A stretch of DNA of 64,000 nucleotides from JAGGAG01 sp964638035 (GTDB lineage: Bacteria > Gemmatimonadota > Gemmatimonadetes > Gemmatimonadales > GWC2-71-9): contig CAZWXD010000009.1 in assembly GCA_964638035.1 (NCBI GenBank), forward strand, positions 1 through 64,000, written 5' to 3'. A program made the translations under genes and the position numbers. Positions 1 to 8,600 of the stretch are shown one piece after another. Position 1 is the stretch's first letter. Each line of letters opens with the position of its first letter. Under the pieces are notes generated by a model. That model had not been told where the DNA came from and searched no databases. It was given only the letters and a program-made list of their open reading frames with translations.

Positions 1-452
1 TCCACATCTCCGACATGTCCTGGACCAAGCGGGTGCAGCACCCGTCCGAGGTGGTGAAGAAGGGTGACGCGGTGGACGTGGTGATCCTGAACATCGATGC
101 CGACAACAAGCGGATCTCCCTGGGCCTGAAGCAGGCCGAGGAAGACCCGTGGCTCAAGATCGGCGAGACCTACCCGATCGGGATGGAGCTCAAGGGCCAC
201 GTGGTGCGCCTGATGGACAAGGGCGTCGTGGTGGACATGGGCAACGACATCGAGGGCTTCGTGCCGATCTCGCAGCTCGGCGTGGCCAACCTCGAGAACC
301 CGGGCGACGCCGTGAAGGAAGGCCAGCCGGTGGAGCTCAAGGTGCTCGAGGTGGACCCGATCCACCACCGCATCGTGCTCGCCGTGATCGGCTACCCGGA
401 GGGCGAGTTCATCCAGGTCCCGAAGCTCGAGATCCCCGCCGACGAGATGTAG
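1..452 (+). CDS. rpsA: 30S ribosomal protein S1, C-terminal part (5' truncated by window edge)
   Basis: The open frame enters from the left edge; its first complete codons read HISDMSWTKRVQHPSE, the conserved end of an S1 RNA-binding repeat. A further OB-fold repeat follows (about residues 50-125, with GHVVRLMDKGVVVDMG and EGFVPISQLG). S1 binds mRNA on the 30S subunit and helps initiation on structured or weak-SD messages. The tail after the last repeat is short and ends EIPADEM. A perfect inverted repeat lies 27 bp after the stop codon. Only the last roughly 150 residues are visible, so the number of S1 repeats cannot be told. Confidence 0.93.
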   Translation, partial: HISDMSWTKRVQHPSEVVKKGDAVDVVILNIDADNKRISLGLKQAEEDPWLKIGETYPIGMELKGHVVRLMDKGVVVDMGNDIEGFVPISQLGVANLENPGDAVKEGQPVELKVLEVDPIHHRIVLAVIGYPEGEFIQVPKLEIPADEM

Positions 453-479
453 CACGCGGCAGGACCCGGCAGCGACCGC

Positions 480-504
480 AGCGGGAGGCATCGAGCCTCC
501 CGCT
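480..504 (+). terminator. Hairpin after rpsA
   Basis: Perfect 10-bp inverted repeat AGCGGGAGGC / GCCTCCCGCT with a 5-nt loop, between the rpsA stop and the next start. There is no clear T run after it, so it may be a weak intrinsic terminator or an RNA-processing hairpin. Confidence 0.55.
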
Positions 505-532
505 GTGTGCTTCCGGCAGTAAGTTCCCCGCC

Positions 533-2086
533 ATGCCCACCGCCCGCGACCGCCTCGACGACCTGCACCATCGCCGCACCGCCTCGGAACAGGGAGGGGG
601 CGAGGCACGCGTGGCCCAGCAGCACAGGAAGGGCAAGCTCACCGCGCGCGAGCGCATTGACCTGCTCTTCGACCCGTCCACCTTCGTGGAGCTGGACCGC
701 TTCGTCACGCACCGCAGCACCGACTTCGGGCTGGCCGAGCAGGTGTATCCCGGCGACGGCGTGGTGACTGGCTACGGCCGGGTGGATGGGCGGCTGGTGT
801 ATGCGTTCTCGCAGGACTTCACCGTGTTCGGCGGGTCCCTCTCCGAGGCGCACGCCGAGAAGATCTGCAAGGTGATGGACCTGGCCGTGCGGAACGGGGC
901 CCCGATCGTGGGCCTCAACGACTCGGGCGGCGCCCGCATCCAGGAGGGGGTGGTCTCGCTCGGGGGCTACGCCGACATCTTCCTCCGGAACACGCTGGCG
1001 TCCGGCGTGGTGCCCCAGCTCTCCGCCATCCTGGGCCCGTGTGCGGGCGGGGCGGTGTACAGCCCCGCCATCACCGACTTCGTCTTCATGGTCCGCGGCG
1101 TGTCCTACATGTTCGTCACCGGGCCCAACGTGGTGAAGACCGTCACGCACGAGGACGTGACGTTCGACCAGCTGGGCGGCGCCGACGTGCATGGCGGGAC
1201 CTCCGGCGTGTCGCACTTCACCTTCGACTCGGAGCCGGCCTGCATCCTGGCCCTCCGCGAGTTGCTGGGCTACCTGCCCTCCAACAACCTGGACGAGCCC
1301 CCGGCCGCTGCGACGGCCGACCCGGCGGACCGGGCGGATGAGGCCCTGCTCGACGTGGTGCCGGAGAGCGCCAACCGGCCCTATGACATGCTCGACGTGA
1401 TTCACCGGGTGGTGGACGACGGGCGCTTTCTCGAGGTGCACCGCGGGTTCGCTGACAACATCCTCGTCGGGTTTGCGCGGGTGGCGGGCCGCTCCATCGG
1501 GATCGTGGCCAACCAGCCGGCGGTGCTGGCGGGCGTGCTCGACATCAACGCGTCGAGCAAGGCGGCACGGTTCATCCGCTTCTGTGACTGCTTCAACATC
1601 CCGATCGTCACCTTCGTGGACGTGCCCGGATTCCTGCCGGGCGTGGCCCAGGAGCATGGCGGGATCATCCGCCACGGGGCCAAGCTGCTCTTTGCCTACT
1701 GCGAGGCGACGGTGCCGAAGGTCACCGTCATCACGCGCAAGGCGTACGGCGGGGCCTACGACGTGATGAGTTCGAAGCACATCCGGGGCGACCTCAACCT
1801 GGCCTGGCCCACGGCCGAGATCGCGGTCATGGGGGCGCGGGGTGCGGTGGAGATCCTCTTCCGGGAGCAGATCGCGTCAGCCAGCGATCCCGCGGCGGCA
1901 CTGGCCCGGTTCACGGCGGAGTACCAGGAGAAGTTCGCCCATCCCTATGCGGCAGCGGCCCGGGGCTACATCGACGACGTCATCGACCCGCGCGACACGC
2001 GGCGCCGGTTGGCGGACGCCCTCGCGACCCTGGCCACCAAGCGCGACCGGAACCCCCCCAGGAAGCACGGCAACATCCCCCTGTAG
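533..2086 (+). CDS. Acyl-CoA carboxylase carboxyltransferase subunit (propionyl/acetyl-CoA carboxylase beta type)
   Basis: 517 residues, full length for the PccB/AccD-like crotonase-fold family, which transfers the carboxyl group from carboxybiotin to an acyl-CoA such as propionyl- or acetyl-CoA. Seen: N-terminal domain with LNDSGGARIQEG (about 128-139) and GPCAGGAVYSP (about 166-176), the oxyanion-forming turn for the acyl-CoA. C-terminal domain has VDVPGFLPG (about 361) and RKAYGGAYDVM. The tail KHGNIPL is typical of the propionyl-CoA carboxylase beta group. ATG 533 was chosen because the family N-terminus begins a few residues before the DRLDDLHHRR helix. Biotin carboxylase (3332) and biotin carrier (6051) lie downstream on the same strand, so a complete enzyme is encoded here. 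Exact acyl substrate is not resolved. Confidence 0.93.
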   Translation: MPTARDRLDDLHHRRTASEQGGGEARVAQQHRKGKLTARERIDLLFDPSTFVELDRFVTHRSTDFGLAEQVYPGDGVVTGYGRVDGRLVYAFSQDFTVFGGSLSEAHAEKICKVMDLAVRNGAPIVGLNDSGGARIQEGVVSLGGYADIFLRNTLASGVVPQLSAILGPCAGGAVYSPAITDFVFMVRGVSYMFVTGPNVVKTVTHEDVTFDQLGGADVHGGTSGVSHFTFDSEPACILALRELLGYLPSNNLDEPPAAATADPADRADEALLDVVPESANRPYDMLDVIHRVVDDGRFLEVHRGFADNILVGFARVAGRSIGIVANQPAVLAGVLDINASSKAARFIRFCDCFNIPIVTFVDVPGFLPGVAQEHGGIIRHGAKLLFAYCEATVPKVTVITRKAYGGAYDVMSSKHIRGDLNLAWPTAEIAVMGARGAVEILFREQIASASDPAAALARFTAEYQEKFAHPYAAAARGYIDDVIDPRDTRRRLADALATLATKRDRNPPRKHGNIPL

Positions 2087-2123
2087 CCGGTCCGGAGCCC
2101 GGTGTCTTGCGGGGGCTGGTGCA

Positions 2124-3262
2124 ATGAGCCATCTTCAAGTCATGTCACGATTTGTGACACTTCCAGTCGCACTTGCCAGCCTCGCATCCTGGCCCCTCGC
2201 GCTGATGGCGCAGGGGGCGGTGGATCCGCGCATGCCGGTGCGTGCCGCCGAGCTGGTTCGCCAGGGCGAGCGGGGCGTGGCCACCGACATGCTGGGTGGC
2301 TACCTCGCGGTGGCGCCCGACGACGGGCACGCCTGGCTGCAGCTGGGGCGCATCTACGTGCTGGGGAGCCGGGAGTGGCACCTCGCACACACGAGCCAGC
2401 CCGATGCGGCGCTCCTGCTCGAGTTCGCGGCCACTGCGTTCGACCAGGCCACCCGGCTCGCGATCGACTCCGGCGCCGTCCTGCGGGCGCAGGTCGAGGT
2501 GGAACGTGCGCTGCTGCTGTTCGAGAAGGGCGGTTGGGAGGGCGCGCTCGCGGCGCAGGGAGCGGTTCGTGCGAACCCGCTTCCGCCGGAACTCGCCGAG
2601 CTGGGCAGGAACCTGGTGATCTCGTGCCCCCGGGGGGCCATCCTCCTGACCGGCACGGAACTCGAGGCCGTCGTGGCGCTGCATGCCGCCCTCGCGGCAG
2701 CCGACCGGCGCGACCTCCTGGTGATCCGTCCCGACATGTACGCCACCGACCCGGTCTATCGCGCCAGGGCGGCAGCGGCCCTCGGCGTCGATGCGGGGCT
2801 CCCGGTGCGCGAGGCGATCGGCGCCGCGAGCGCCACGCGAACCATCTGCCTCTCACCGGGAACCGATGAGGCGGCGGTGCCGCCGGCGCAGTGGTACACC
2901 GCGCGGCTCGTGCGCATCAGCCGGCCCGATGTTCCCATGGACGATGCCCTGGGCCNNNNNNNNNNNNNNNNNNNNNNNNNNNNNNNNNNNNNNNNNNNNN
3001 NNNNNNNNNNNNNNNNNNNNNNNNNNNNNNNNNNNNNNNNNNNNNNNNNNNNNNNGCGCGGCTCGTGCGCATCAGCCGGCCCGATGTTCCCATGGACGAT
3101 GCCCTGGGCCTGACGGAGTTGATTGCCGCCAGCCACAACGCGTCGCCCTGGCTCGGCGCGATCCGCCGGGTGTACGCCGCCGCCGCGTACCAGAACCCGA
3201 GGCTCTGTTCCGTCCTCGTGCCCGCCTTCGGCGACCTGCCGCCCAGCACCTGCCGGTCCTGA
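2124..3262 (+). CDS. Secreted TPR-like protein of unknown function, interrupted by an artefactual N run
   Basis: Not recognised as a named family. The product starts with a signal peptide (MSRFVTLPVALASLASWPLALMAQ preceded by 6 residues) ending near AQG-AVDP. An alanine-rich helical region follows, with TPR-like spacing (ELVRQGERGVATDMLGGYLA, then DDGHAWLQLGRIYVLG). A Rossmann-like stretch comes next (ISCPRGAILLTGTELEAVV, then DRRDLLVIRPDMY). The frame is broken at 2956-3055 by 100 N. The 55 bp before the gap (2901-2955) are repeated exactly after it (3056-3110). Removing one copy and the Ns restores a single 327-residue frame ending at 3262, an exact multiple of three. Start 2124 has GGGGG upstream; ATG 2142 is the alternative. 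It sits between the carboxylase subunits; no role is claimed. Confidence 0.7.
2901..3110. repeat. Exact 55-bp duplication flanking a 100-N scaffold gap (assembly artefact)
   Basis: Positions 2901-2955 and 3056-3110 are identical; between them are exactly 100 N. Contig ends sharing an exact overlap of k bases are expected from a de Bruijn assembler with k=55, and 100 N is a conventional placeholder. The reading frame closes perfectly when one copy is deleted. Confidence 0.9.
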
Positions 3263-3331
3263 CATCGCCGTGAGGACGTTCGGGCGCCCGGGCGTTCCGC
3301 TGTGGCTGGTCGTGCACACGTCCCTGCCGGC

Positions 3332-4831
3332 ATGAAGCGCGTCCTCATTGCCAACCGGGGCGAGATCGCCCTCCGGGTCATCCGCGCGTGCCATGAAGAG
3401 GGCCTGGAAGCGGTCGCGGTGTGTTCCGATGCCGACCGCGCATCGCCTCATGTTCGCGCAGCCGACCGGGTGGAGTTCATCGGGCCCGCGGTGGCTGCGG
3501 AGAGTTACCTCAACATCCCGGTGCTGCTTGACGCCGCTGCGCGGTGCGGCGCCGACGCGGTGCACCCGGGCTACGGATTCCTGTCGGAACGTGCGCCGTT
3601 CGCCGAGGCGGTGGAGGCGGCCGGCCTCACGTGGATCGGGCCACCGCCCGGCGCCATCCGGGCCATGGGCGACAAGACGGAGGCGCGCCGGCGGATGACG
3701 GCGGCCGGGGTGCCCGTGGTGCCGGGTGCAATGGCACCAGTCGAGGACCTGCGTGCGGCGCGGAAGGTGGCCGAGGAGATCGGCTTTCCCCTGATGGTGA
3801 AGGCGTCGGCGGGGGGCGGCGGACGCGGCATGCGCGTGGTCCACGCGCCCGGCGAACTCCGCGCGGCACTCGAGGCCAGTGCCAGCGAGGCGCAGAAGGC
3901 GTTTGGCGACCCGCGGGTGTACCTCGAGAAGTACGTCGAGCGCCCGCGGCACATCGAGATCCAGGTGCTGGCCGACGCCGACCGCGTGGTGCATGTCGGT
4001 GAGCGCGAGTGCTCGGTGCAGCGGCGGCACCAGAAGCTGGTGGAGGAGGCGCCCTCGGTGGCGGTGTCCCCCGAGCTGCGCGAGTGGATGGGTGCCGCCG
4101 CCGTGGCCGCCGCCACAGCGGTGGACTATCGCGGGGCGGGGACCTGCGAGTTCCTCCTCTCGCCCACCGGGTCGTTCTACTTCCTCGAGATGAACACGCG
4201 CATCCAGGTGGAGCACCCGGTGACGGAGATGGTGTACGGGGTGGACCTGGTGCGTGAACAGCTCCGCATCGCCCAGGGACGCCCGATGGGCGTGCCGGCG
4301 ACGTACCTGCACCCGCGCGGGTGGAGCATCGAGTGCCGCATCACCAGTGAGGACCCAAGCTCGGGGTTCCTGCCATCCACCGGCCGGATCACCTACCTGC
4401 GGGCGCCGGGAGGACCGGGCGTGCGGTGGGATGCCGGCGTGGACGTGGGGAACGAGGTGACGCTCCACTACGACTCGCTGCTGGCCAAGCTGATCGTGTG
4501 GGCGCCGAACCGGGCCGATGCCATCGCGCGCATGGGCCGGGCGCTGGAGGAACTCGCGATCGTGGGCGTCGCCACCAACGTGGCGTTCCACCAGCGCCTC
4601 ATGGCGGACGAGGCCTTTCGACTCGGTGACCTCGACATCCAGATGCTGGAGCGGCGCCCCGAGTTGCTGCAACCCATCGACGACGCGGCGCGCGGGCAGG
4701 CGATCGCCGCGCTCGTGGCCATGGCCGAGGACGAGGGACTGGGTGCGGGCACCCTGCTCGCGGCACCACCCCAGCCCACCCAGGCGCCGAGCCGGTGGGC
4801 CGAGCAGGCGCGCCGGGACGGGCTCCGCTGA
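3332..4831 (+). CDS. accC: Biotin carboxylase subunit of acyl-CoA carboxylase
   Basis: 499 residues. It carboxylates the biotin of the carrier protein using bicarbonate and ATP. Seen: N-terminal MKRVLIANRGEIALRVIRAC, the glycine-rich ATP-grasp loop KASAGGGGRGMRVV (about 160-173), and EMNTRIQVEHPVTEM (about 287-301), which carries metal and bicarbonate/biotin-site residues. The C-terminal domain includes WSIECRI. The family is usually 445-500 residues, so the protein is complete. ATG 3332 is chosen because MKRVLIANRGE is the standard family N-terminus. The next gene begins about 23 bp downstream or overlaps slightly. Partner subunits are at 533 and 6051. Confidence 0.95.
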   Translation: MKRVLIANRGEIALRVIRACHEEGLEAVAVCSDADRASPHVRAADRVEFIGPAVAAESYLNIPVLLDAAARCGADAVHPGYGFLSERAPFAEAVEAAGLTWIGPPPGAIRAMGDKTEARRRMTAAGVPVVPGAMAPVEDLRAARKVAEEIGFPLMVKASAGGGGRGMRVVHAPGELRAALEASASEAQKAFGDPRVYLEKYVERPRHIEIQVLADADRVVHVGERECSVQRRHQKLVEEAPSVAVSPELREWMGAAAVAAATAVDYRGAGTCEFLLSPTGSFYFLEMNTRIQVEHPVTEMVYGVDLVREQLRIAQGRPMGVPATYLHPRGWSIECRITSEDPSSGFLPSTGRITYLRAPGGPGVRWDAGVDVGNEVTLHYDSLLAKLIVWAPNRADAIARMGRALEELAIVGVATNVAFHQRLMADEAFRLGDLDIQMLERRPELLQPIDDAARGQAIAALVAMAEDEGLGAGTLLAAPPQPTQAPSRWAEQARRDGLR

Positions 4832-4854
4832 CGCCGGCAGGCGACACCGAGCGG

Positions 4855-6054
4855 GTGCGCATCGAGCGCATCGCGGCGGGTGGCGACGGGGTGGGCCGGC
4901 TGGCGGACGGGCGGGTGGTCTTCATTCCCCGCACGGCGCCGGGCGACCTGGTGGAGGCGGTCCGCATTCGCCGCGAATCCCGGATGGCGAGGGCGCAGGC
5001 AGGCCGCGTGCTGGAGCCCGGCGCCGGGCGCGTGGCGCCACGGTGCCCGCACTACGATGGCGACCGCTGCGGTGGCTGCCAGTTGCAGCACCTCGACGCG
5101 GAGGCGCAGCGTGCGGCACGACGGGCCATCGTGGGCGATGCCCTGCGCCGGGTGGGCCGGCTGGTGGTGGACGACCCGCCGCTCGAACCGGCGGAGCAGG
5201 ACTGGTCGTATCGCGCGCGCATCACGCTGCACCAGGGGCAGGGTGGGGCGATCGGGTTTCACCGGCTGGGCGAGGCGGGACGGGTATTCGGCCTCCGGGC
5301 CTGTCATGTCGCGGCCGACGACCTGAATGCGCTGTGGGACACGGTGCAGGTGGTGCGGCGAGACCTGCCGCGCGCCATCGAGACCCTCACGTTGCGACGC
5401 GAGCGGAGCGGGGTGCGCCACCTGGTCGTTCGGGGCGCCGATGCGGCCTGGCCCCAGGCCACGCGAGTGGCCGCGCACCTGTTCCGGGCGGGCATCGTGA
5501 CGTGGTGGGAGCCGCCGGGCGGGGCGGCGCGCGTGGTTGGCGGCGCGAGCGCCTTTCCGGCAACGGTGTTCGAGCAGGTCAACCCCGCCATGGGCGACCG
5601 GGTGCGGGCGTGGGCGGTGGACGCCCTGGGCGACGTGCGCGGACAGGCCGGCTGGGACCTCTATGCGGGAATCGGGGAAACGTCCATGCTGCTGGCACAA
5701 CGTGGCGCCCGGGTGGAGAGCGTCGAGCGCGATGCCCGGGCCGTGGACCTGGCGGGGCAGGATGGCGACGCCGTGCGGCGCCATGCGGCGCTCGCGGAAG
5801 ATGCCGTGGCGCACCTCGGGCCGGCGGACTTCGTCCTCGCGAACCCGCCCCGGACCGGCCTCGCGGGTACGGTGGTGGACGCCATTGCCGCCCGTCGCCC
5901 CACGCGGTTCGTGTACATCTCCTGCGACCCGGCGACCCTCGCCCGCGACCTGCGGCGGCTGGGCGCCGGGTGGCGGGTGGCGTCGCTGGCCGCGTTCGAC
6001 CTGTTCCCGCAGACGGCACACGTCGAGACGGTTGCCACCGTGGTGCCCGGGTGA
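4855..6054 (+). CDS. rlmD: 23S rRNA (uracil-5-)-methyltransferase, RlmD/TrmA family
   Basis: SAM-dependent methyltransferase that makes 5-methyluridine in rRNA (possibly tRNA). Seen: N-terminal TRAM-like OB domain (VRIERIAAGGDGVGRL, then VVFIPRTAPGDLVEAV), a cysteine cluster CPHYDGDRCGGCQLQHL that would ligate a 4Fe-4S cluster, the SAM-binding segment WDLYAGIGETSMLLA, the motif VLANPPRTGL, and ISCDPATLARDL with the catalytic cysteine. GTG 4855 is preferred because the TRAM domain starts there; an in-frame GTG at 4795 would overlap accC by 37 bp. The stop overlaps the GTG start of the biotin carrier gene (GTGA). An RNA methyltransferase between two carboxylase subunits is odd and points to co-transcription rather than shared function. 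RlmD versus the related RlmC/TrmA specificity is not settled. Confidence 0.85.
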   Translation: MRIERIAAGGDGVGRLADGRVVFIPRTAPGDLVEAVRIRRESRMARAQAGRVLEPGAGRVAPRCPHYDGDRCGGCQLQHLDAEAQRAARRAIVGDALRRVGRLVVDDPPLEPAEQDWSYRARITLHQGQGGAIGFHRLGEAGRVFGLRACHVAADDLNALWDTVQVVRRDLPRAIETLTLRRERSGVRHLVVRGADAAWPQATRVAAHLFRAGIVTWWEPPGGAARVVGGASAFPATVFEQVNPAMGDRVRAWAVDALGDVRGQAGWDLYAGIGETSMLLAQRGARVESVERDARAVDLAGQDGDAVRRHAALAEDAVAHLGPADFVLANPPRTGLAGTVVDAIAARRPTRFVYISCDPATLARDLRRLGAGWRVASLAAFDLFPQTAHVETVATVVPG

Positions 6055-6548
6055 AGTACACCGTCACGGTCGGCGCCCGGGAGGTCCTGGTGGAGCTGGA
6101 CGGCGACCGGGTCACGGTGGACGGCGTGCCGCACACCGGGCACGTCGCGCCCCTGCCGGGCACGCCGCTCTGGCTCCTGGTGCTGGGTGGCGTGCCGGTC
6201 GAGCTGCCCGCGGAGCGCACCGGGCCGGGCACCTGGCTGGTGACCTCCCAGGGGGAGCGGCTCGAGGTCCGGGCCCTGGATGAGCGGGCGCGCCACATCC
6301 AGTCGCTGCTGGGGACCAGGGGCGCCCAGGCCCAGGCCGGCGCCGTGAAGGCCCCCATGCCGGGCCTCGTGGTGCGGGTCCTGGTGAGTGCGGGGGACAC
6401 CGTCTCGGCCGGCCAGGGGCTGCTGGCACTCGAGGCCATGAAGATGGAGAACGAGATCCGGGCCCCCGCAGCCGGCGTCGTGGGCCGGGTGGCGGTCGAG
6501 CCGGGCCAGGCGGTGGAGAAGGGGCAGGTCCTGCTGGAACTGGCCTGA
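6051..6548 (+). CDS. accB: Biotin carboxyl carrier protein of acyl-CoA carboxylase
   Basis: 165 residues. The C-terminal biotinyl domain (about 98-165) has the biotin-accepting lysine K131 in LEAMKMENEI; it carries CO2 from the biotin carboxylase to the carboxyltransferase. The N-terminal half is a beta-rich linker domain resembling the biotin-transfer region of alpha subunits of propionyl-CoA carboxylases, here freed as a separate chain. The start is GTG 6051, whose last two bases plus the next make the TGA of rlmD (4-nt overlap), indicating translational coupling. With genes at 533 and 3332 this gives all three functions of a two- or three-chain acyl-CoA carboxylase. Confidence 0.9.
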   Translation: MKYTVTVGAREVLVELDGDRVTVDGVPHTGHVAPLPGTPLWLLVLGGVPVELPAERTGPGTWLVTSQGERLEVRALDERARHIQSLLGTRGAQAQAGAVKAPMPGLVVRVLVSAGDTVSAGQGLLALEAMKMENEIRAPAAGVVGRVAVEPGQAVEKGQVLLELA

Positions 6549-6574
6549 GGCGCGGCGCCGGCCGACCTCCCTCC

Positions 6575-6604
6575 TTGACCCATCGCCATGAGCGGCTGTA
6601 TGTT
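6575..6604 (+). promoter_or_regulatory. Candidate promoter for rplM-rpsI
   Basis: TTGACC (6575-6580), 18-bp spacer, TATGTT (6599-6604). It lies about 70 bp before the rplM start, leaving room for a leader that could carry L13/S9 autoregulation. Sequence match only. Confidence 0.5.
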
Positions 6605-6671
6605 GTGAGTCTGTCTTGGTTTGGGCCGTTTTCAGGGGTCACGCTTCAAGGGAAAGCCGGAACACGAACGC

Positions 6672-7124
6672 ATGAAGACCTTTTCTGCCACGCCAGCCGA
6701 TATCTCGCACGACTGGCACCTCGTGGACGCCGAGGGCGTGCCGCTCGGGCGCCTCGCCAGCGAGGTGGCGCAGCTCATTCGTGGCAAGCACAAGCCCGGG
6801 TTCACGCCGCACATGGATGGTGGTGATTTCGTCGTGGTGATCAACGCGGCGAAGGTCGGCTTCACCGGGACCAAGCTCGACAAGAAGACCTACTTCTCGC
6901 ACACCGGTTACATGGGCCACGACCGGCATCGCGTGGCGCGCGACCTCCTGGGCGCGCACCCCGACCGGGTGATCGAGAAGGCCGTGTTCGGCATGCTGCC
7001 CAAGAACTCGCTGTCCCGGCAGAAGCTCCGGACCAAGCTCAAGGTGTACGCCGGCGCCGAGCACCCGCATGCGGCGCAGCAGCCCAAGGCCCATACCCTG
7101 ATGTCGAAGAAGGTGAGCGCGTGA
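6672..7124 (+). CDS. rplM: 50S ribosomal protein L13
   Basis: 150 residues, usual size for the early-assembling 23S rRNA-binding protein L13. Seen: W-H-L-V-D-A-E-G-x-x-L-G-R-L-A-S near the N-terminus, KVGFTGTKLDKKTYFSHTGY, then AVFGMLPKNSLSRQ and KLKVYAGAEHPHAAQQP, all conserved. ATG 6672 gives a normal N-terminus. Its TGA overlaps the GTG start of rpsI by 4 nt, the usual rplM-rpsI operon. Confidence 0.97.
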   Translation: MKTFSATPADISHDWHLVDAEGVPLGRLASEVAQLIRGKHKPGFTPHMDGGDFVVVINAAKVGFTGTKLDKKTYFSHTGYMGHDRHRVARDLLGAHPDRVIEKAVFGMLPKNSLSRQKLRTKLKVYAGAEHPHAAQQPKAHTLMSKKVSA

Positions 7125-7525
7125 CCGCAATTCCCGACCAGTTCCGGTGGCAGGCCGTGGGCCGCCGCAAGACCAGCGTGGCCCGGGTGTACCTGACGCC
7201 GGGCACCGGCAAGTGGGACGTCAACGGCCGGACCCTCGGGGATTACTTCCCGCGCCCGTCGCTGGTGCAGCACATCCAGCAGTCGTTCACCGCCACCGAC
7301 ACACTCGGCGCGTTCGACGTCCGGGCGCTGGTGCGGGGCGGCGGCCAGACGGGGCAGGCGGGGGCGATGCGCCTCGCCATTGCGCGGGCGCTCTGCGAGG
7401 CGGACAACCAGCACCGCACGAAGCTTCGGGCGGCGGGCCTCATGACCCGCGACCCGCGCGCCGTCGAGCGCAAGAAGCCCGGCCGGGCAGGCGCCCGGAA
7501 GCGCTTCCAGTTCTCGAAGCGCTAG
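7121..7525 (+). CDS. rpsI: 30S ribosomal protein S9
   Basis: 134 residues. Seen: AVGRRKTSVARVYLTPGTG, then a long helical middle and the conserved basic tail GLMTRDPRAVERKKPGRAGARKRFQFSKR, whose C-terminal Lys-Arg reaches the ribosomal P site. GTG start overlaps the rplM stop, so the two are translated together. Confidence 0.97.
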   Translation: MTAIPDQFRWQAVGRRKTSVARVYLTPGTGKWDVNGRTLGDYFPRPSLVQHIQQSFTATDTLGAFDVRALVRGGGQTGQAGAMRLAIARALCEADNQHRTKLRAAGLMTRDPRAVERKKPGRAGARKRFQFSKR

Positions 7526-7539
7526 GCAGCAGGCAGGAC

Positions 7540-7577
7540 CCGTGGTGTGCGGCGCATGCCGCGCCAGCGCACCACGG
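7540..7577 (+). terminator. Hairpin between rpsI and rpsB
   Basis: Eleven-base stem CCGTGGTGTGC / GCGCACCACGG (one G-U pair) with a GC-rich loop, starting 15 bp after the rpsI stop. No T run follows; it may be the rplM-rpsI terminator or part of an rpsB leader that S2 could bind. Confidence 0.4.
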
Positions 7578-7687
7578 CATCACGCACACCACCGGAGGCA
7601 CGCCGGGGTGCCCGCAGGGCGGGTCCAGCGGCCGGTGAAGGTGGTGGAGGCACAAACCCCAGGGATGGAAGGACACGACGCACCCGC

Positions 7688-8572
7688 ATGTCGCTACCCA
7701 AGCTCCAGGACCTCCTCGAAGCTGGTGTGCACTTTGGCCACCAGACCCGCCGCTGGAACCCGAAGATGCGCCGCTTCATCTTCGCCGAGCGGTCGGGCAT
7801 CTACATCATCGACCTGCAGAAGACGCTTCGCCAGATCACCCAGGCCCAGGAACTTCTCCGGGGCATCGTGATGAAGGGTGAGAACGTCCTCTTCGTCTGC
7901 ACCAAGAAGCAGCTCAAGGGCGTCATCCAGATGGACGCGACCAACGCCGGCGCGTTCCACGTCACCGAGCGGTGGCTGGGCGGGACGCTGACCAACTTCG
8001 CCACGATCAAGAAGCAGATCCGCCGGCTGCGCGAGCTGGAGCAGGGCGCCACCGATGGGGACTTCGAGAACTACACCAAGAAGGAAAAGCTGCTCTTCGA
8101 GCGCGAGCGGGTGAAGCTGTCGCGCAACCTCGAGGGCATCAAGCTGATGAACCGGCTGCCGGGCGCCCTGTTCGTGGTCGATGCCAAGAAGGAGCGCATT
8201 GCCATCAGCGAGGCCAACAAGCTCGGGATCCCGGTCGTGGCGATCGTGGACACCAATGCCGACCCCGATGTCATCACGGTGCCGGTGCCGGGCAATGACG
8301 ACGCGATCCGGTCGGTGGCGCTCATCACCGGGGCGCTCTGCGAGGTGATCCGCGAGGCCCGGGCGCACGCGCCGGTGCGGGACGCCGGCGAGGATGTCGA
8401 GGCCGAGACCTACAGCACCGACACCGGTGGTGATGCGGACAGCGATGCGGAGCGGCGGCGCCGCCGCCCGCGCCGCAAGCGGCGCCCGAAGCCCGAGGCC
8501 ATTGCGGCCCGCCTGAAGACGGACGGGTCGCCCGATTCGGTTGGCGCGGCGCCGGCCGAGGCCGAGGCGTAA
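7688..8572 (+). CDS. rpsB: 30S ribosomal protein S2, with a charged C-terminal extension
   Basis: 294 residues against about 230-260 for most S2. The core is clear: LLEAGVHFGHQTRRWNPKMRRFIF, then ERWLGGTLTNFATIKKQI, then NRLPGALFVVDAKKERIAISEANKLGIPVVAIVDTN. After about residue 225 there is a tail: an acidic stretch, then a run of arginines and lysines (ERRRRRPRRKRRPKPE), then an Ala/Glu-rich end. ATG 7688 is chosen because MSLPKLQDLLEAG aligns with the family start. It heads the conserved rpsB-tsf-pyrH-frr order. The tail may add rRNA contacts, which is inference. Confidence 0.95.
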   Translation: MSLPKLQDLLEAGVHFGHQTRRWNPKMRRFIFAERSGIYIIDLQKTLRQITQAQELLRGIVMKGENVLFVCTKKQLKGVIQMDATNAGAFHVTERWLGGTLTNFATIKKQIRRLRELEQGATDGDFENYTKKEKLLFERERVKLSRNLEGIKLMNRLPGALFVVDAKKERIAISEANKLGIPVVAIVDTNADPDVITVPVPGNDDAIRSVALITGALCEVIREARAHAPVRDAGEDVEAETYSTDTGGDADSDAERRRRRPRRKRRPKPEAIAARLKTDGSPDSVGAAPAEAEA

Positions 8573-8600
8573 CCGGGGCCTGGTTCGCGACCGGACCTGG

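Noticed and set aside
392..1780. Long minus-strand frame over the carboxyltransferase
   Set aside because: Shadow of a clear plus-strand gene; composition rich in His/Arg/Gly as expected for antisense GC-rich sequence.
2901..3110. Direct repeats as a transposon target duplication
   Set aside because: Length 55 bp, exactly 100 N between copies and restored frame upon collapse all point to assembly, not insertion.
2756..4672. Long minus-strand frame covering the N run and accC
   Set aside because: Antisense shadow of biotin carboxylase in high-GC DNA; no family features.
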